From Mactra quadrangularis (Eukaryota; Mollusca; Bivalvia; Venerida; Mactridae): a stretch of 64,000 bases of DNA. Positions within the stretch are counted from its first letter, which is position 1; every line of letters starts with the position of its first letter. The position numbers and the translations under genes are program-made. This document shows, piece by piece, positions 1 to 9,926 of this stretch. The notes under the pieces were generated by a model, which was given only the letters and a program-made list of their open reading frames with translations, was not told where the DNA came from and searched no databases. The DNA lies in assembly GCA_025267735.1 (NCBI GenBank), contig CM046305.1, positions 37,469,108 to 37,533,107 of the forward strand, read 5' to 3'.

Positions 1-105
1 GTAGGATGTTGATTTGCTATACAAAATACTATATCTCTGTATACTGCCAACCCCTCTCTTGAGTGTTACAGGCAGGATTAAGTGCTTGTCGAAAAATGAT
101 AAATA

Positions 106-1122
106 CGAGGGGTGATCCAGAAATTCGTGGACACCTTGCATGAAACAAAAAGTAATAAAGCCAGTCACATGAACTTCTAGTATCTTTTTAAGTGAGCATT
201 TGTCAACAAATTTGCAAAACATTGTAAAGATTCGACCATAATTAATGATTCTGCACTATTTTTTATACATGGACGTGGTGAAAAGCGGCGCAGCTCATCG
301 CGTCTCAAACGACGTTATGTTGTCAAAAGAAGTAAACTTAATTACTGTTTGGCCTTATAACTCTCCAAAGCATTTCCCCTTTGGCCTGCACCATGCATTT
401 CTAGCTCTTCTGTGACAATTCTTCTAACAGTTCCAAACAATAAAAACAGAGAATAACAGAGAATCGTAAAATTATCCATATGATTTCATTAACCATCTCA
501 TGCAAGTTTTCCTTAGTTTCTCTGACTCTGTTTCTCTGACTGCGAAGCATTCCCTACACCTTCCCATCCATTCGAAAATCGGAGATGCTTCTTATACACT
601 AGTGTACGCCACGCTGATGGTTTATATGTCTCACTTTCAATCATTGTTTTTGTCTTGCCAAATGTTGTTCCGAGATTTACACAGAATTGTATAACTGTAT
701 GCAGTTTTGCTGGATCCGTGACGTCCGTTTTTTATGAAGCTGTTTTCACCCCTTCTTTTATTAAACACGAGTGTATAATGACCGCAGCGTCAAATTTCTT
801 CTGAAACTTACAGAATGACGTCATACATGTCTAAACAACGTTATTATAACGTTTCCTGCCATTTTCTTTATTTGAAAAGATTTTACATTGGTTTGAATGA
901 GGTAAAAACATATACATTAAGGAGAAAAAATGAGCTGCGCCGCGATTTCGATACTTCATATTTCGATGACGTCATTAATAGATGAAAAATGCAATTGATG
1001 TTTTAAAATTTTGTCAATTTATTAATAAAGCATTGATTAATGATATCCTAACAAATCAGCACGGTAGGACGTCACGTTATGGAGATACACACATTGTCCA
1101 CGAATTTTTGGATCACCCCTCG
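106..1122 (-). mobile_element. mariner-like element remnant, TA-flanked
   Basis: The two ends form inverted repeats beginning CGAGGGGTGATCC and continuing through an AAATTCGTGGACA block, each flanked by TA (104-105 and 1123-1124), as expected for Tc1/mariner insertions. The element is about 1.0 kb and carries a decayed transposase start on the minus strand (separate entry). The second half of a normal mariner transposase was not recognised, so it is a non-autonomous relic. A related element with similar CGAGG ends lies at 44456-45492. Confidence 0.8.
513..686 (-). pseudogene. mariner transposase N-terminal fragment (HTH region)
   Basis: One open stretch of 57 codons reads from FCVNLGTTFGKTKTMIES to a stop at 513-515. 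The pattern matches the N-terminal helix-turn-helix region of mariner transposases (FCxxLGK..TKxMI, then a VYxWHKRFSDG-like block, here VYKKHLRFSNGWEG). No D,D34D catalytic part follows in frame, so it cannot encode a working enzyme. The identification rests on motif recall rather than on an alignment. Confidence 0.65.
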
Positions 1123-1276
1123 TAAAGAAAAAGTTAAAAGATCCTGACAAACAGTTTTGGCAGGAACAGTGAGTAACAGATATCAACCGATTTGCAGGAC
1201 ATGATTTTGTATTATACAAAAGTATAACTGTCATTGATCGATATTTTGTTCGATACGGAAACGATCGATCCGATAT

Positions 1277-1315
1277 ATCTATCGAAACTACAATATATCA
1301 GTAGTTTCGATAGAT
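1277..1315. repeat. perfect 15-bp stem hairpin
   Basis: ATCTATCGAAACTAC (1277-1291) is followed by a 9-nt loop and its exact reverse complement (1301-1315). It lies 150 bp beyond the mariner relic in a stretch without genes. Confidence 0.7.
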
Positions 1316-1639
1316 ACATACATCGTATGTATACATCGTATACTAGTGTAAAGCCCTTGTACTAGGTAATACCCTACGCTCCCCTCGCAGCTCAGCGAAC
1401 ACATTACATTAACCTACTGCTTTAAAACGTGTTGAATTACAAGTATAAGCATTTCCAAAAATGTTTGAATCGCCGTTTAGCCGTGTATACACATAAAACA
1501 TTCAAGCAATATGCGCTAGCGCTTTATACCGTCTCAAGTATAATTATTTTAGAATACAATAATTATAGCGTGCCCAGCAGCGTTTTCAGTTACCTTGAAC
1601 ATTCCGTAACGGAAGAATCGGAACAACTTAACCAATTGA

Positions 1640-1737
1640 CAGCTCAACCCGAGACAACTCAATATCATACTAAAGGAATTGAGTTGTCCCAACTTTGTGT
1701 TGAGTATTGCACGGATTGAGTTGTCTTCGGGTTGAGT
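1640..1737. repeat. GTTGAGTTGTC-motif cluster
   Basis: Several forward and reverse copies of a GTTGAGTTGTC-like word occur within 100 bp. CTCAACCCGAGACAACTCAA at its left can fold back on the reverse complement near 1715-1735. The same word recurs as a direct cluster at 30738-30835. No coding potential is visible, and an overlapping 96-codon open frame looks accidental. Confidence 0.6.
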
Positions 1738-3149
1738 TCTCCCGTATCATTACCGTTAGCTAACAGAAGTTCCTGAACACGGGGCTGGTATAGATATGTA
1801 AAACCAGTAAGTCTATTTATAGAATACCAGAAATTAGCGCGTCCTATGTAAAACCATTTATTAAGATTCGCACACGTTTATATATTGATATAGGTATTTT
1901 CGGAAATTCAAGCAGGTAACCCAACAAAACATGGCCTGGACGAGCCTATTCACGCGCCCCTTATTTGACTTTTCGACGTCCATTTTTTCATCATATGACC
2001 TAAAATGCATCGTTTTGATTGGCTTTAGGCAACCGGTGTTGACTACAAAATGCTCAAATTTTGATAATTGTCTATATCACCGGTTGTTGGACCGGCGATA
2101 ATGCTATTGACCTTTACTATGAGTCTTTAAACGGCCAATGAAAGTTTACCAAATTCCAATATAGCTGGAAAACTTCATACGCATTTGTATTGGTTGAGCG
2201 TGTAAACAACGCCTTATATGGTATTATCATACTAGTGACGAATGCAACCTCGTATTACGTCATATATAGCGTGGCTACACTTTGTATTCAAGTTCAATAA
2301 GTTGCTCTATGTTTATAGGTGAAAGATCAGAGATGCACGTTTAAAAAAATCAATGGTTACTTTCATTTTTGTTAATTTCCCGTTATCTAACTTGTGCAAA
2401 ACTGTCCAACATCTTTGATTTTCGACATTTTGATATTACAGGCGTGAGAATTAGTTGCATCTATTTTTTTTAAAAAAATCACGAGACAGTCATGCAATTT
2501 AAATGTGTGTGTGTCTAACAATAGAAATATCAGTTTGCACGAAGTATTTTAGCAGAGGTAGAAAGTCAACGAGTGATGATCGTTCTTTGCGTATGTCGTC
2601 AGTAATTTCTTATATATTCTATAAAGAATATTTTATAATTAATTAGTCACGAGCGATGATCCTTCTTTGCGTATGTCGTCAGTATGTTTACTAAATCTAT
2701 TATCATACTAACGCCTGTATACAATACATAATAGGATTAAAATCTGTCATGGTCTGATAATCCTTCTTTATCTTTGGCGTCAGTACATCCGTCAGTAATT
2801 TCCTTCTAAGTGTATGGTGTCAGTGTTTGCGTAAGTAAGTAAGACCGTCCCCTTTTCATGTGAGACGAAAGGATTTGCAGAAATGGTTGATATAAAACGC
2901 TGATTTTTCGTGTGTTGCACTGTTGATAGAAATATTGTTTATATGGTTTCCCAAAAAAATGCTTTTTCTATGTAACTTTTAACGGAAATGGGCTGTACTA
3001 TGACTGCATTAAAAAAACCAATAAATGTCGGCAGTAGAAATCGAAAGGATTTATGTCACGTGACTTTTGCCCATTGCTATCAAAACCTACCCATCACAAT
3101 ATCACTGCGTTGAGACGCCGTAAAATAAGTCTAGCGTTCCCGATCACCA
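1738..3149. other. non-coding stretch, no gene seen
   Basis: AT-rich sequence without a recognisable exon. A degenerate direct repeat built on TTCTTTGCGTATGTCGTCAG occurs at about 2572-2608 and 2647-2683, with a weaker third copy near 2755-2790. No transposon ends were found. Confidence 0.5.
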
Positions 3150-3900
3150 ACACATCTACGCGTCATCATATACCTTTATATCATACATTTGTTGATTTTA
3201 GTTCAATGCCTTTCCAACGATTCATTTGATGATTAGATGAATATCAAACGTTTTGTAAGGGAGGCTACGCAATGTTTGAAACTGTTTTCAGAAGAAGACT
3301 TATTCAAGCATTGCTACCAAACATTTAGATAAATTTACGTTTGTACAGCACTGTAAGCGTAAAAACGAAATAATAGGCCGTTATTCCCAATCCTTTATAT
3401 CTAACAAAACTAAATCGTTCGAAGCAAATGGCTAAGGTAAACAGCACTTTTAGCTAGGATACGTGTCATTTTTGAGACAGTTTTAATAAACATAATTGGG
3501 TTTCTCTATTCTCTATGATTTTTGTGACAGTGTTGTTAATTGTGTTGGGAGAAATTGTATACCAGTTTTGCTAAATTGTTTGTATGATATGTAGTCCACC
3601 CACTTCCTTTCTTAACCGCAATTGTACATTTGTAATAATTATACAACACAAATTTTGACAATCACGATCCTTTTTGAAAATTGTGACTTTAAAAAATGTT
3701 TCTTTTAATTTAACACTTAGGTTCGTTGTATGTAAAGCCTTGCTACATTTATAGTCACGTCCAATATTAAATGGTTAAATACTCAAGTATCCAAGTGAAT
3801 AAGTCCTTCCAATAATATACAGTCTATATGAGATTTACACTTAAACATCTCAGAGAAATAATGCAACTCACTTAGGAAATGATTTTTGACTTACTGAGAT
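3150..3900 (-). repeat. 3'-flank duplication, unit 1 (behind copy C)
   Basis: This block aligns by eye over several hundred bases with 24130-24930, for example around GTAAACAGCACTTT and ACTAAATCGTTC. Each block lies downstream of a gene copy (C and B respectively), so the tandem duplication unit of the gene family included about 1.5 kb of 3' flank. Confidence 0.75.
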
Positions 3901-3946
3901 TTGTCAGTAATAAATATATTGACATCGTCGTAGAATGCAACATTAT

Positions 3947-4123
3947 ACACTTATTTCATGGGTGTTTGGGGAACAGTCAAAACTATTTTCCCGATGTATC
4001 TGGGACAACTTATGAACTGTTGCCCGAGGCCGTTAGGCCGAGGGCAACAGTTCTTAATGTTGTCCCTGATACCGAGGGATAATAGTTTTGACTGTTCCCC
4101 AAACACCCATGCAATAAGTGTTT
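3947..4123. mobile_element. long hairpin (foldback MITE)
   Basis: Near-perfect palindrome with arms of about 80 bp. The left arm contains GGGTGTTTGGGGAACAGTC and the right arm its reverse complement, with a small GC-rich centre around CCGTTAGGCCGAGG. The following sequence to about 4490 belongs to the same repeat: it has two further GGGCAACAGT copies and a GGTTACTTCCC block that recurs, in opposite orientation, with the related hairpin at 43995-44130. Confidence 0.75.
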
Positions 4124-4605
4124 TATTACCTAATGCAAGTACAGATATAACATGGCAATAAAGATAGTTTCAGAAGCGGATGACATTACGTGTGCTTAGC
4201 GAGTCCCGATTCTCAGCAAAAGTTCGAGATCCCTCTCTTCAATGTCTTCAAACCGCGACATATCGTAGATATTTTCAACAGAATTTACTTTTTTTCTACT
4301 TATCGTTTGGTAACTCTAAAGACGCTTGCAATGATCTCGCTCATTGAACGCTTGGAGGTTTTTTATGCGGTTACTTCCCTTGGCACTGCACTCTATGATA
4401 CAGTTCGCACGTGAGGGCAACAGTTCGCACGCGCGGGCAACAGTCAAAACTGTTCCATGCGCAGTGGCGTTGCGCAGTAAAATATAACAGGTTTAATCCG
4501 GTTTCACTCAGAATAGTTGAAAAACAGTTAAAAATAGCAAATTGACATTTATATAGAGCATTAGGTAATAATATCAATTATTAATGATAAACCCATTATC
4601 AAAAC

Positions 4606-4915
4606 CGCCCGGCTAGCTCAGTCGGTAGCACGCAAGTCTACTGATCGAGGGGTCGTGGGTTCGATTCCCGGGCGGGGCATACTTTTGAGGAGCTTGGTCA
4701 TGAAATTATTTATACGGCCATTCTCCCTCCTACCAATGATTTTTAATTATGTAGGACAGTTGTCAGTCACTGACGAAAGTATCCGCTTAGTAGTCGGTTA
4801 ACAGCTAAATCCAGAGATTTAGCCTTTCCAGGAGGAGTGAGTAGGTTGACTGACCGCCGTTATATGACCTTATATGTGTTGCTACGGCGTTAAACCCAAC
4901 AAATAAACAAAATAA
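4606..4915 (+). mobile_element. tRNA-derived SINE, family 1 (full length)
   Basis: A tRNA-like head has an A box (TAGCTCAGTCGGTAGC) and a B box (GGTTCGATTCC). A body with GTTAACAGCTAAATCCAG follows, then a tail reading GCTACGGCGTTAAACCCAAC and an A-rich end. Other copies are at 20611-20901, 22850-23145, 50512-50815 and 56850-57067. The body fused to the head, and the repetition, show that it is a retroposon and not a tRNA gene. Confidence 0.85.
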
Positions 4916-6134
4916 ACCCAATTATCAAGTTAAAAGGACTTTATTCTGTCGACATGACTGTACGTGTTTTTTATATGGCTATAAGGAACAAACAACACAA
5001 GTAATTTCACGTCCTTGAACGTATGGGGGACATTCCAAACTTTTACCACACCACGCGTCAGTAAAATGCAAAACACCTTCATTGTCGTCGTTCTTACCAC
5101 CGACTACTACATCTGGTCTTCTGTCTAAACAAATCCATTCTGTAGGATGAGTATATGAGTTGGCTGCTCCAATAATGTAACCACTGAAGATATGAAAATT
5201 ATAAGTGAAATGACACATCAAATATTAGTCAGAAGTTCGTTTAGACCATCGCGCCGAAAAATGAGACGAATGTAAGGATACAAGTTTCATTACTCCATTA
5301 AGAGTAACTTACAGTTGAAGTATACTTCAGACAAGTATTGCATGTGTATTTACTACTTGTAATTGTATATATACTCTGGAAATGAATTAGTATTTAAGTT
5401 CACAATTGAATAAGGTTGATAAGTTCATGTTTACTGCTTTTTATTGTGTCTGCTGTTCCAACCATATTTGTGTTAAATTTTAGACAAGAGTTTATTTATT
5501 GTAAACATATAGCCTAAAGACTAAAACGAGTGCCACGAGAACGCGATCTAAACTAGTTGTAAATGCAAATTACACTGGTATCAAATGCATACTGAGCTAC
5601 TCATTCAGAGCAAGAGATATGTTTCCTCGAAAATCGTATATAGTGATAATGTACTTAACTTTGTTGATCTCAAGAGAATCTCCCATACGAGGAAGGTTTT
5701 TTTATCCAAGTTAACAAGTAAATGCCGATTATGTAACTTATTTCTATTCTCAACTTACGATCTTAGCAATTAGAGCATGTAGACTAATATTTACAAGTAT
5801 GACACAACACTAAATGAAGTGGCGTTGATTGAAAATGTAAATTAAGTAAAATATGGACATAATTACGAATATTCCTTCGTCCATCCGCTATAACAATCTG
5901 TTCTTCCAGGAATCATGATCGTCGTAGATCTCTTAGTGTGACAGACAGCACATGGCGCATCATCTTGATAAATATCACTTCCAAAAAATTGACTTATAAC
6001 ATGTTTATAACGGTCGAAATCATATTCTACACCAACGATAGTGGATTCGGCGTTTATTGTTAAATCATAATGATCCCATTGTGGTTCCGAGGATAGGCAT
6101 AAAAAGTTTGTACCACCTCCCGCGTTGCCATTAC

Positions 6135-6624
6135 CACGGTGGCGAACCCACGTGACTTCATCCGGGTATTTTTTACCATATTTGGAATATAGGTCACTCG
6201 CATAAGGTAGGTTTTTTGCTTTTTTCTTACTAATCACGTAGTGTTTTTTTTTCAAGAATACGCGCATAAACCCCCTGTTTACGAGTTATGATTGCTGCAG
6301 TAATTGTTTTCCTGAAATATTTAGTCGTCTTGGAGTAATTTGGTACACAAATTTCGATGCGATTAAAATTGTCAAGGTAGCGTTCATTGTATTTCAACGG
6401 TTTATGTGTTTAAATGCCTTAATTTGTGCCGACAGTTATGCACATGGTATAATTATATCATGTACACTTCCAATTAACCCTCTATAGACGATAACGATCT
6501 TTGAAAAGAGCTAGTTTGTAAATTATGAGAGAATGTGGATAATGATAACGTTCATTGCCCGTGATTTTCCGGATAACGTTCATTTCCTACGTAGAGTTGT
6601 CCAATTTACTCACCACAGTTTCTT
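6135..6624 (+). repeat. left terminal inverted repeat of the exon-3 element
   Basis: Reverse complement of 9415-9903 with only scattered substitutions, for example GGTATTTTTTACC against GGTATATTTTACC. It begins with the heptamer-like CACGGTG. Confidence 0.9.
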
Positions 6625-6996
6625 AAAAATGACCTAAATAGTGCATTGCATTTTATGAATACGGTCAGGGATGTATCATGTGACCTTTCTTTGATTTTCA
6701 AACATTATACAAATTGCATGGGATACAACTTAGAGTTTATATACATATGCAAAGGATTCAACATAGATTTTAGTTGACCACTTAATGTAGATTTAATACG
6801 ATGACTTTTTAGTGACGCACAAAAAATACGTATACCCTGACGTGTAAAACTATTAAATAGGTCAAAAATTAAAAGTCAATGTACGAAGGTGCATGAATTC
6901 TAGGATGACTCTATTTTTTGCATAGACATTTTTAAATGAATTTACATTAGCAATCTTTCTTATTGTTCAACTATTTTCTTTATGTTTTAAATTTCA

Positions 6997-7300
6997 GAAA
7001 TGGGCAAGACAAAATTAAAATTAACACTTAATAGAAAAAAGATAGAAAAGAAAATGGATGTAGATCGGCACAATCAAGTCCTAAAAAAGGCAAGAGTGGT
7101 CCTCAGTATTGGCCTGACTCATTTGATGAAATTTTTGGACAAAAAGTTACCTCAAAGTATCACGATATAAATAATATTTCAATTGAAAGTCCCATTGATG
7201 CTGTTAGTAATACTCACCATGACGTTTCTTCAAACTGCGATGGCTTAATGAGAACAGAGATTTATTTTAAACAAAGTTACATTGAATATGGCAATTTATA
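6997..7300 (+). pseudogene. possible broken coding exon inside the element
   Basis: After a plausible splice acceptor (ATTTCAG) and an ATG at 7001, a Lys-rich frame opens (MGKTKLKLTLNRKKIEKKMD). A frame change near 7075 would continue it into SPKKGKSGPQYWPDSFDEIF and on to a stop near 7301. The second part reads like real protein in composition but I do not recognise the family. No DDE residues can be assigned. Confidence 0.35.
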
Positions 7301-8514
7301 AGGCTATTTTGATTAATTTCCCAAGGTATTATACTGAGTGTGGGTTTTTTTTGTATGGCAGAAGGGATTTCTGCTAGAATCCATATTATACAATAAAAAT
7401 CAGAAGTTAAGTGATAAAGTGTTTACATGGATCACATGGATAAAGTTCAAGTTTACATGGTATATACAGTTGATCATGACTTTGTATGATTATTTTTCTT
7501 GTTTAATATTTTAAGTATGCATACACAAATTTGAAGAATTACAAGTTAGAAGTCATCTGACATGTCTTATATAGATAATATATTTGAAAACCGTGAATCT
7601 CTTCTTTGTTTTTTGTGGCTTTTCAATCTCAGTCATGAGACGGATAGTTAATCTGCTAAATCTGCTAAACGTTCCAGTTGTGTGTGAGCATTAGACTTTA
7701 TTCCTGTTAGCAATTAAACGCCATTGTCAGAAGCTGGTTCGAACCCATCACATTTATCATTGAGAGGTTGCAGATCGGCCTCTAAGTCAGTTATATCATG
7801 GAGGAAGTTAGTTCGATGTGGATTCTATTTTAGATTTGCATATATGCACTGCTATACCGTGGTCACATCGATAAGACACGTGATGTTGCATAGATGAAAA
7901 AAAACCACAATTCGTTAATCAATATAAACTTTTAATGAAAGAATAATTCACCATAGTAATATCTGTTGAAAAATATCCCTAAAAAGTCGTGAACACATGC
8001 ACTTTTTCAGTCTGCTAAATGACCATGGGCTAACGGATATTTCTATTTTAGAGTAAGACACAACCATGTTTAATTACATAACTTTCATTGGTTGTTCAAT
8101 AGTTAAAAGTGAATATCATAAATCATGAATTTACTAATTTAGCATGTTCTCTAAGCTGAGAAGGGAGCGTAATCCAAAAGATACTTCACTTTAGAAAGTG
8201 AACGATAGTTAAACATACTGTCCATTTTCTAGACAGTACCTCCCTATTTGTACATACATGTATGCTCAAACTTTTCATAGATAACTTTTTTAAAATCATG
8301 TTGTGTGATTTTTCAATTCTCTGCAACAAGCAAACGATAATAGGATCCCAGGGTAGGTTGCACAGTTTGTCATTCTACCTTATGTGGCATCGAATTTGGA
8401 CTAACGTTAATAAATGAAGTCGACTATGACAGATGTTGAATGACTTAATCGATTAAAAAAAGTAACAATATGTTAACTCGTGGATGACGAATCTAATACT
8501 TCGAAGACGTCGCT

Positions 8515-8645
8515 GGTTATTCCTTTCCATGAAAATTTCAATTGTCGATTTTGCCCGCTGGAAAAATAAATTTATGGACATTTGTCGACACTGTGGAATG
8601 GTAGGTGAGAACTGGTTATATGCAAGGGTAAAGGAAAGCTACCCA
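8515..8645 (+). mobile_element. degraded SINE family 2 body
   Basis: The segment shows TTCCATGAAAATTTCAAT, then GTCGATTTTGCC and GGTAGGTGAGAACTGGTTAT, ending AAGGAAAGCT. This matches the middle of family 2 SINEs (compare 42051-42172). The head and tail are missing. It lies in the interior of the exon-3 transposon. Confidence 0.6.
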
Positions 8646-8647
8646 AA

Positions 8648-8840
8648 TCAATCAAACTTGTTACTTGTTAATTGTCGGACATACTTATGTCTAACAAGGT
8701 CTGCTCTAGATAAGAAGCCATTGCCACAACAGTAGTTTCTATACTGGCCATTGCATCTTCTTTCATGCTCATCAACACATTTTTTGTTTTTGAACATATA
8801 TCCACACATGTATGTAACACAAAAACGACATTGTCTGAAA
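8648..8840 (-). pseudogene. zinc-finger-like protein fragment inside the element
   Basis: The minus strand reads CGYMFKNKKCVDEHERRC and, shortly after, YCCGNGFLSRADLVRHKY. The Cys/His spacing resembles C2H2-type fingers. No longer open frame extends it convincingly. It may be a relic of an element-encoded protein, but the link to a transposase is not shown. Confidence 0.35.
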
Positions 8841-9414
8841 TATATAAAAAATAACATGATTGGATTAGTAAACAATTTGAGATTCATGTATATATTTTAC
8901 TACTTCTGGATCGTCATCATTATCTTACTATAGTTTAGGGATCTTATTACCTTGAATGTACGATATCTCATCATAGTTATAAATCAAAATAATCAGAAGT
9001 TTGAAACATTAGACTGTCAGCCGTTTGAAAATGACTCCTTCAGATTGAAGAGATACAGAAACGATACTAAACGATTCAGAGCGTATGTGTCACAATAGCG
9101 CCAGATAATTAAGGTACATTTTTACTGCTAAAGTACGTTGGCATTTATAAGATGTTCAAAGATCGATCATAGTTATGTTAATTGTTTAACAAAACAAAAC
9201 AAAAAACTAAGATTTTAAAACATGCAAGATGGTAGTACGACACCGGGATTTAAAACGGCGTAAAGAAATTTCAATACCATGGATTGCAACTTGGTTCTTA
9301 TTACGACTGCATATACTTTCTGTTTTCAAATATCTTTGATTGTGAACTTCAATTACTAAAATCTGCAAGGTATTTAATTAATTGGACTAATTATGTACTT
9401 TTTTCCATCTTTTA

Positions 9415-9903
9415 AAGAAACTGTAGTGAGCAAATTGGACAACTCTACGTAGGAAATGAACGTTATCCGGAAAATCACGGGCAATGAACGTTATCATTAT
9501 CCACATTCTCTCATAATTTACAAACTAGCTCTTTTCAAAGATCGTTATCGTATATAGAGGGTTAATTGGAAGTGTATATGAAATAAATATACCATGTGCA
9601 TAACTGTCGGCACAAATTAAGGCATTTAAACGCATAAACCGTTGAAATACAATGAACGCTACCCTGACAATTTCGATCGCATCGAAATTTGTGTACCAAA
9701 TTACTCCAAGACGACTAAATATTTCAGGAAAACAATTACTGCAGCAATCATATCTCGTAAGCAGGGGGTTTATGCGCGTATTCTTGGAAAAAAACACTAC
9801 GTGATTAGTAAGAAAAAAGCAAAAAACCTACCTTATGCGAGTGACCTATATTCCAAATATGGTAAAATATACCCGGATGAAGTCACGTGGGTTCGCCACC
9901 GTG
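9415..9903 (-). repeat. right terminal inverted repeat of the exon-3 element
   Basis: Mirror of 6135-6624. An open frame runs outward through the repeat from about 9642 (KKHYVISKKKAKNLPYASD block). The same frame is open in the left repeat on the minus strand down to the exon, so the open frame is conserved in both repeats. Whether it is coding is unknown. Confidence 0.9.
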
Positions 9904-9926
9904 ATTACTTGAGCTACCCATATATC

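Larger units (their letters stand above)
6135..9903. mobile_element. Transib/RAG-like DNA transposon inserted in exon 3 of copy C
   Basis: The element starts CACGGTGGCGAACCC and ends with the reverse complement. Each end is flanked by ATTAC (6130-6134 and 9904-9908), and 5 bp is the only duplication length that fits. Terminal inverted repeats are 490 and 489 bp. Sequence knowledge: Transib and RAG-related transposons have CAC-heptamer ends (CACWRTG type) and 5-bp target duplications, whereas CACTA, Chapaev, hAT, mariner and piggyBac make 3, 4, 8, 2 (TA) and 4 (TTAA) bp. The 2.8-kb interior shows only broken coding fragments and a SINE piece, so it looks non-autonomous. The very long repeats are unusual for Transib, so class assignment is inference. 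Boundaries are secure because precise excision restores the exon length. Confidence 0.85.

Noticed and set aside
1429..1719. 96-codon open frame
   Set aside because: It overlaps the GTTGAG repeat cluster and has no domain signature or splice context.
4606..4680. tRNA gene call on the SINE head
   Set aside because: A and B boxes are present, but the same head is fused to a conserved body and tail at five places, so it is a retroposon. The same applies to the family 2 heads, for example 41956-42035 and 62140-62216.
6135..9903. Complete RAG1-like or Transib transposase gene in the exon-3 element
   Set aside because: No long open frame or recognisable DDE core exists. Only ends and target duplication support the assignment.
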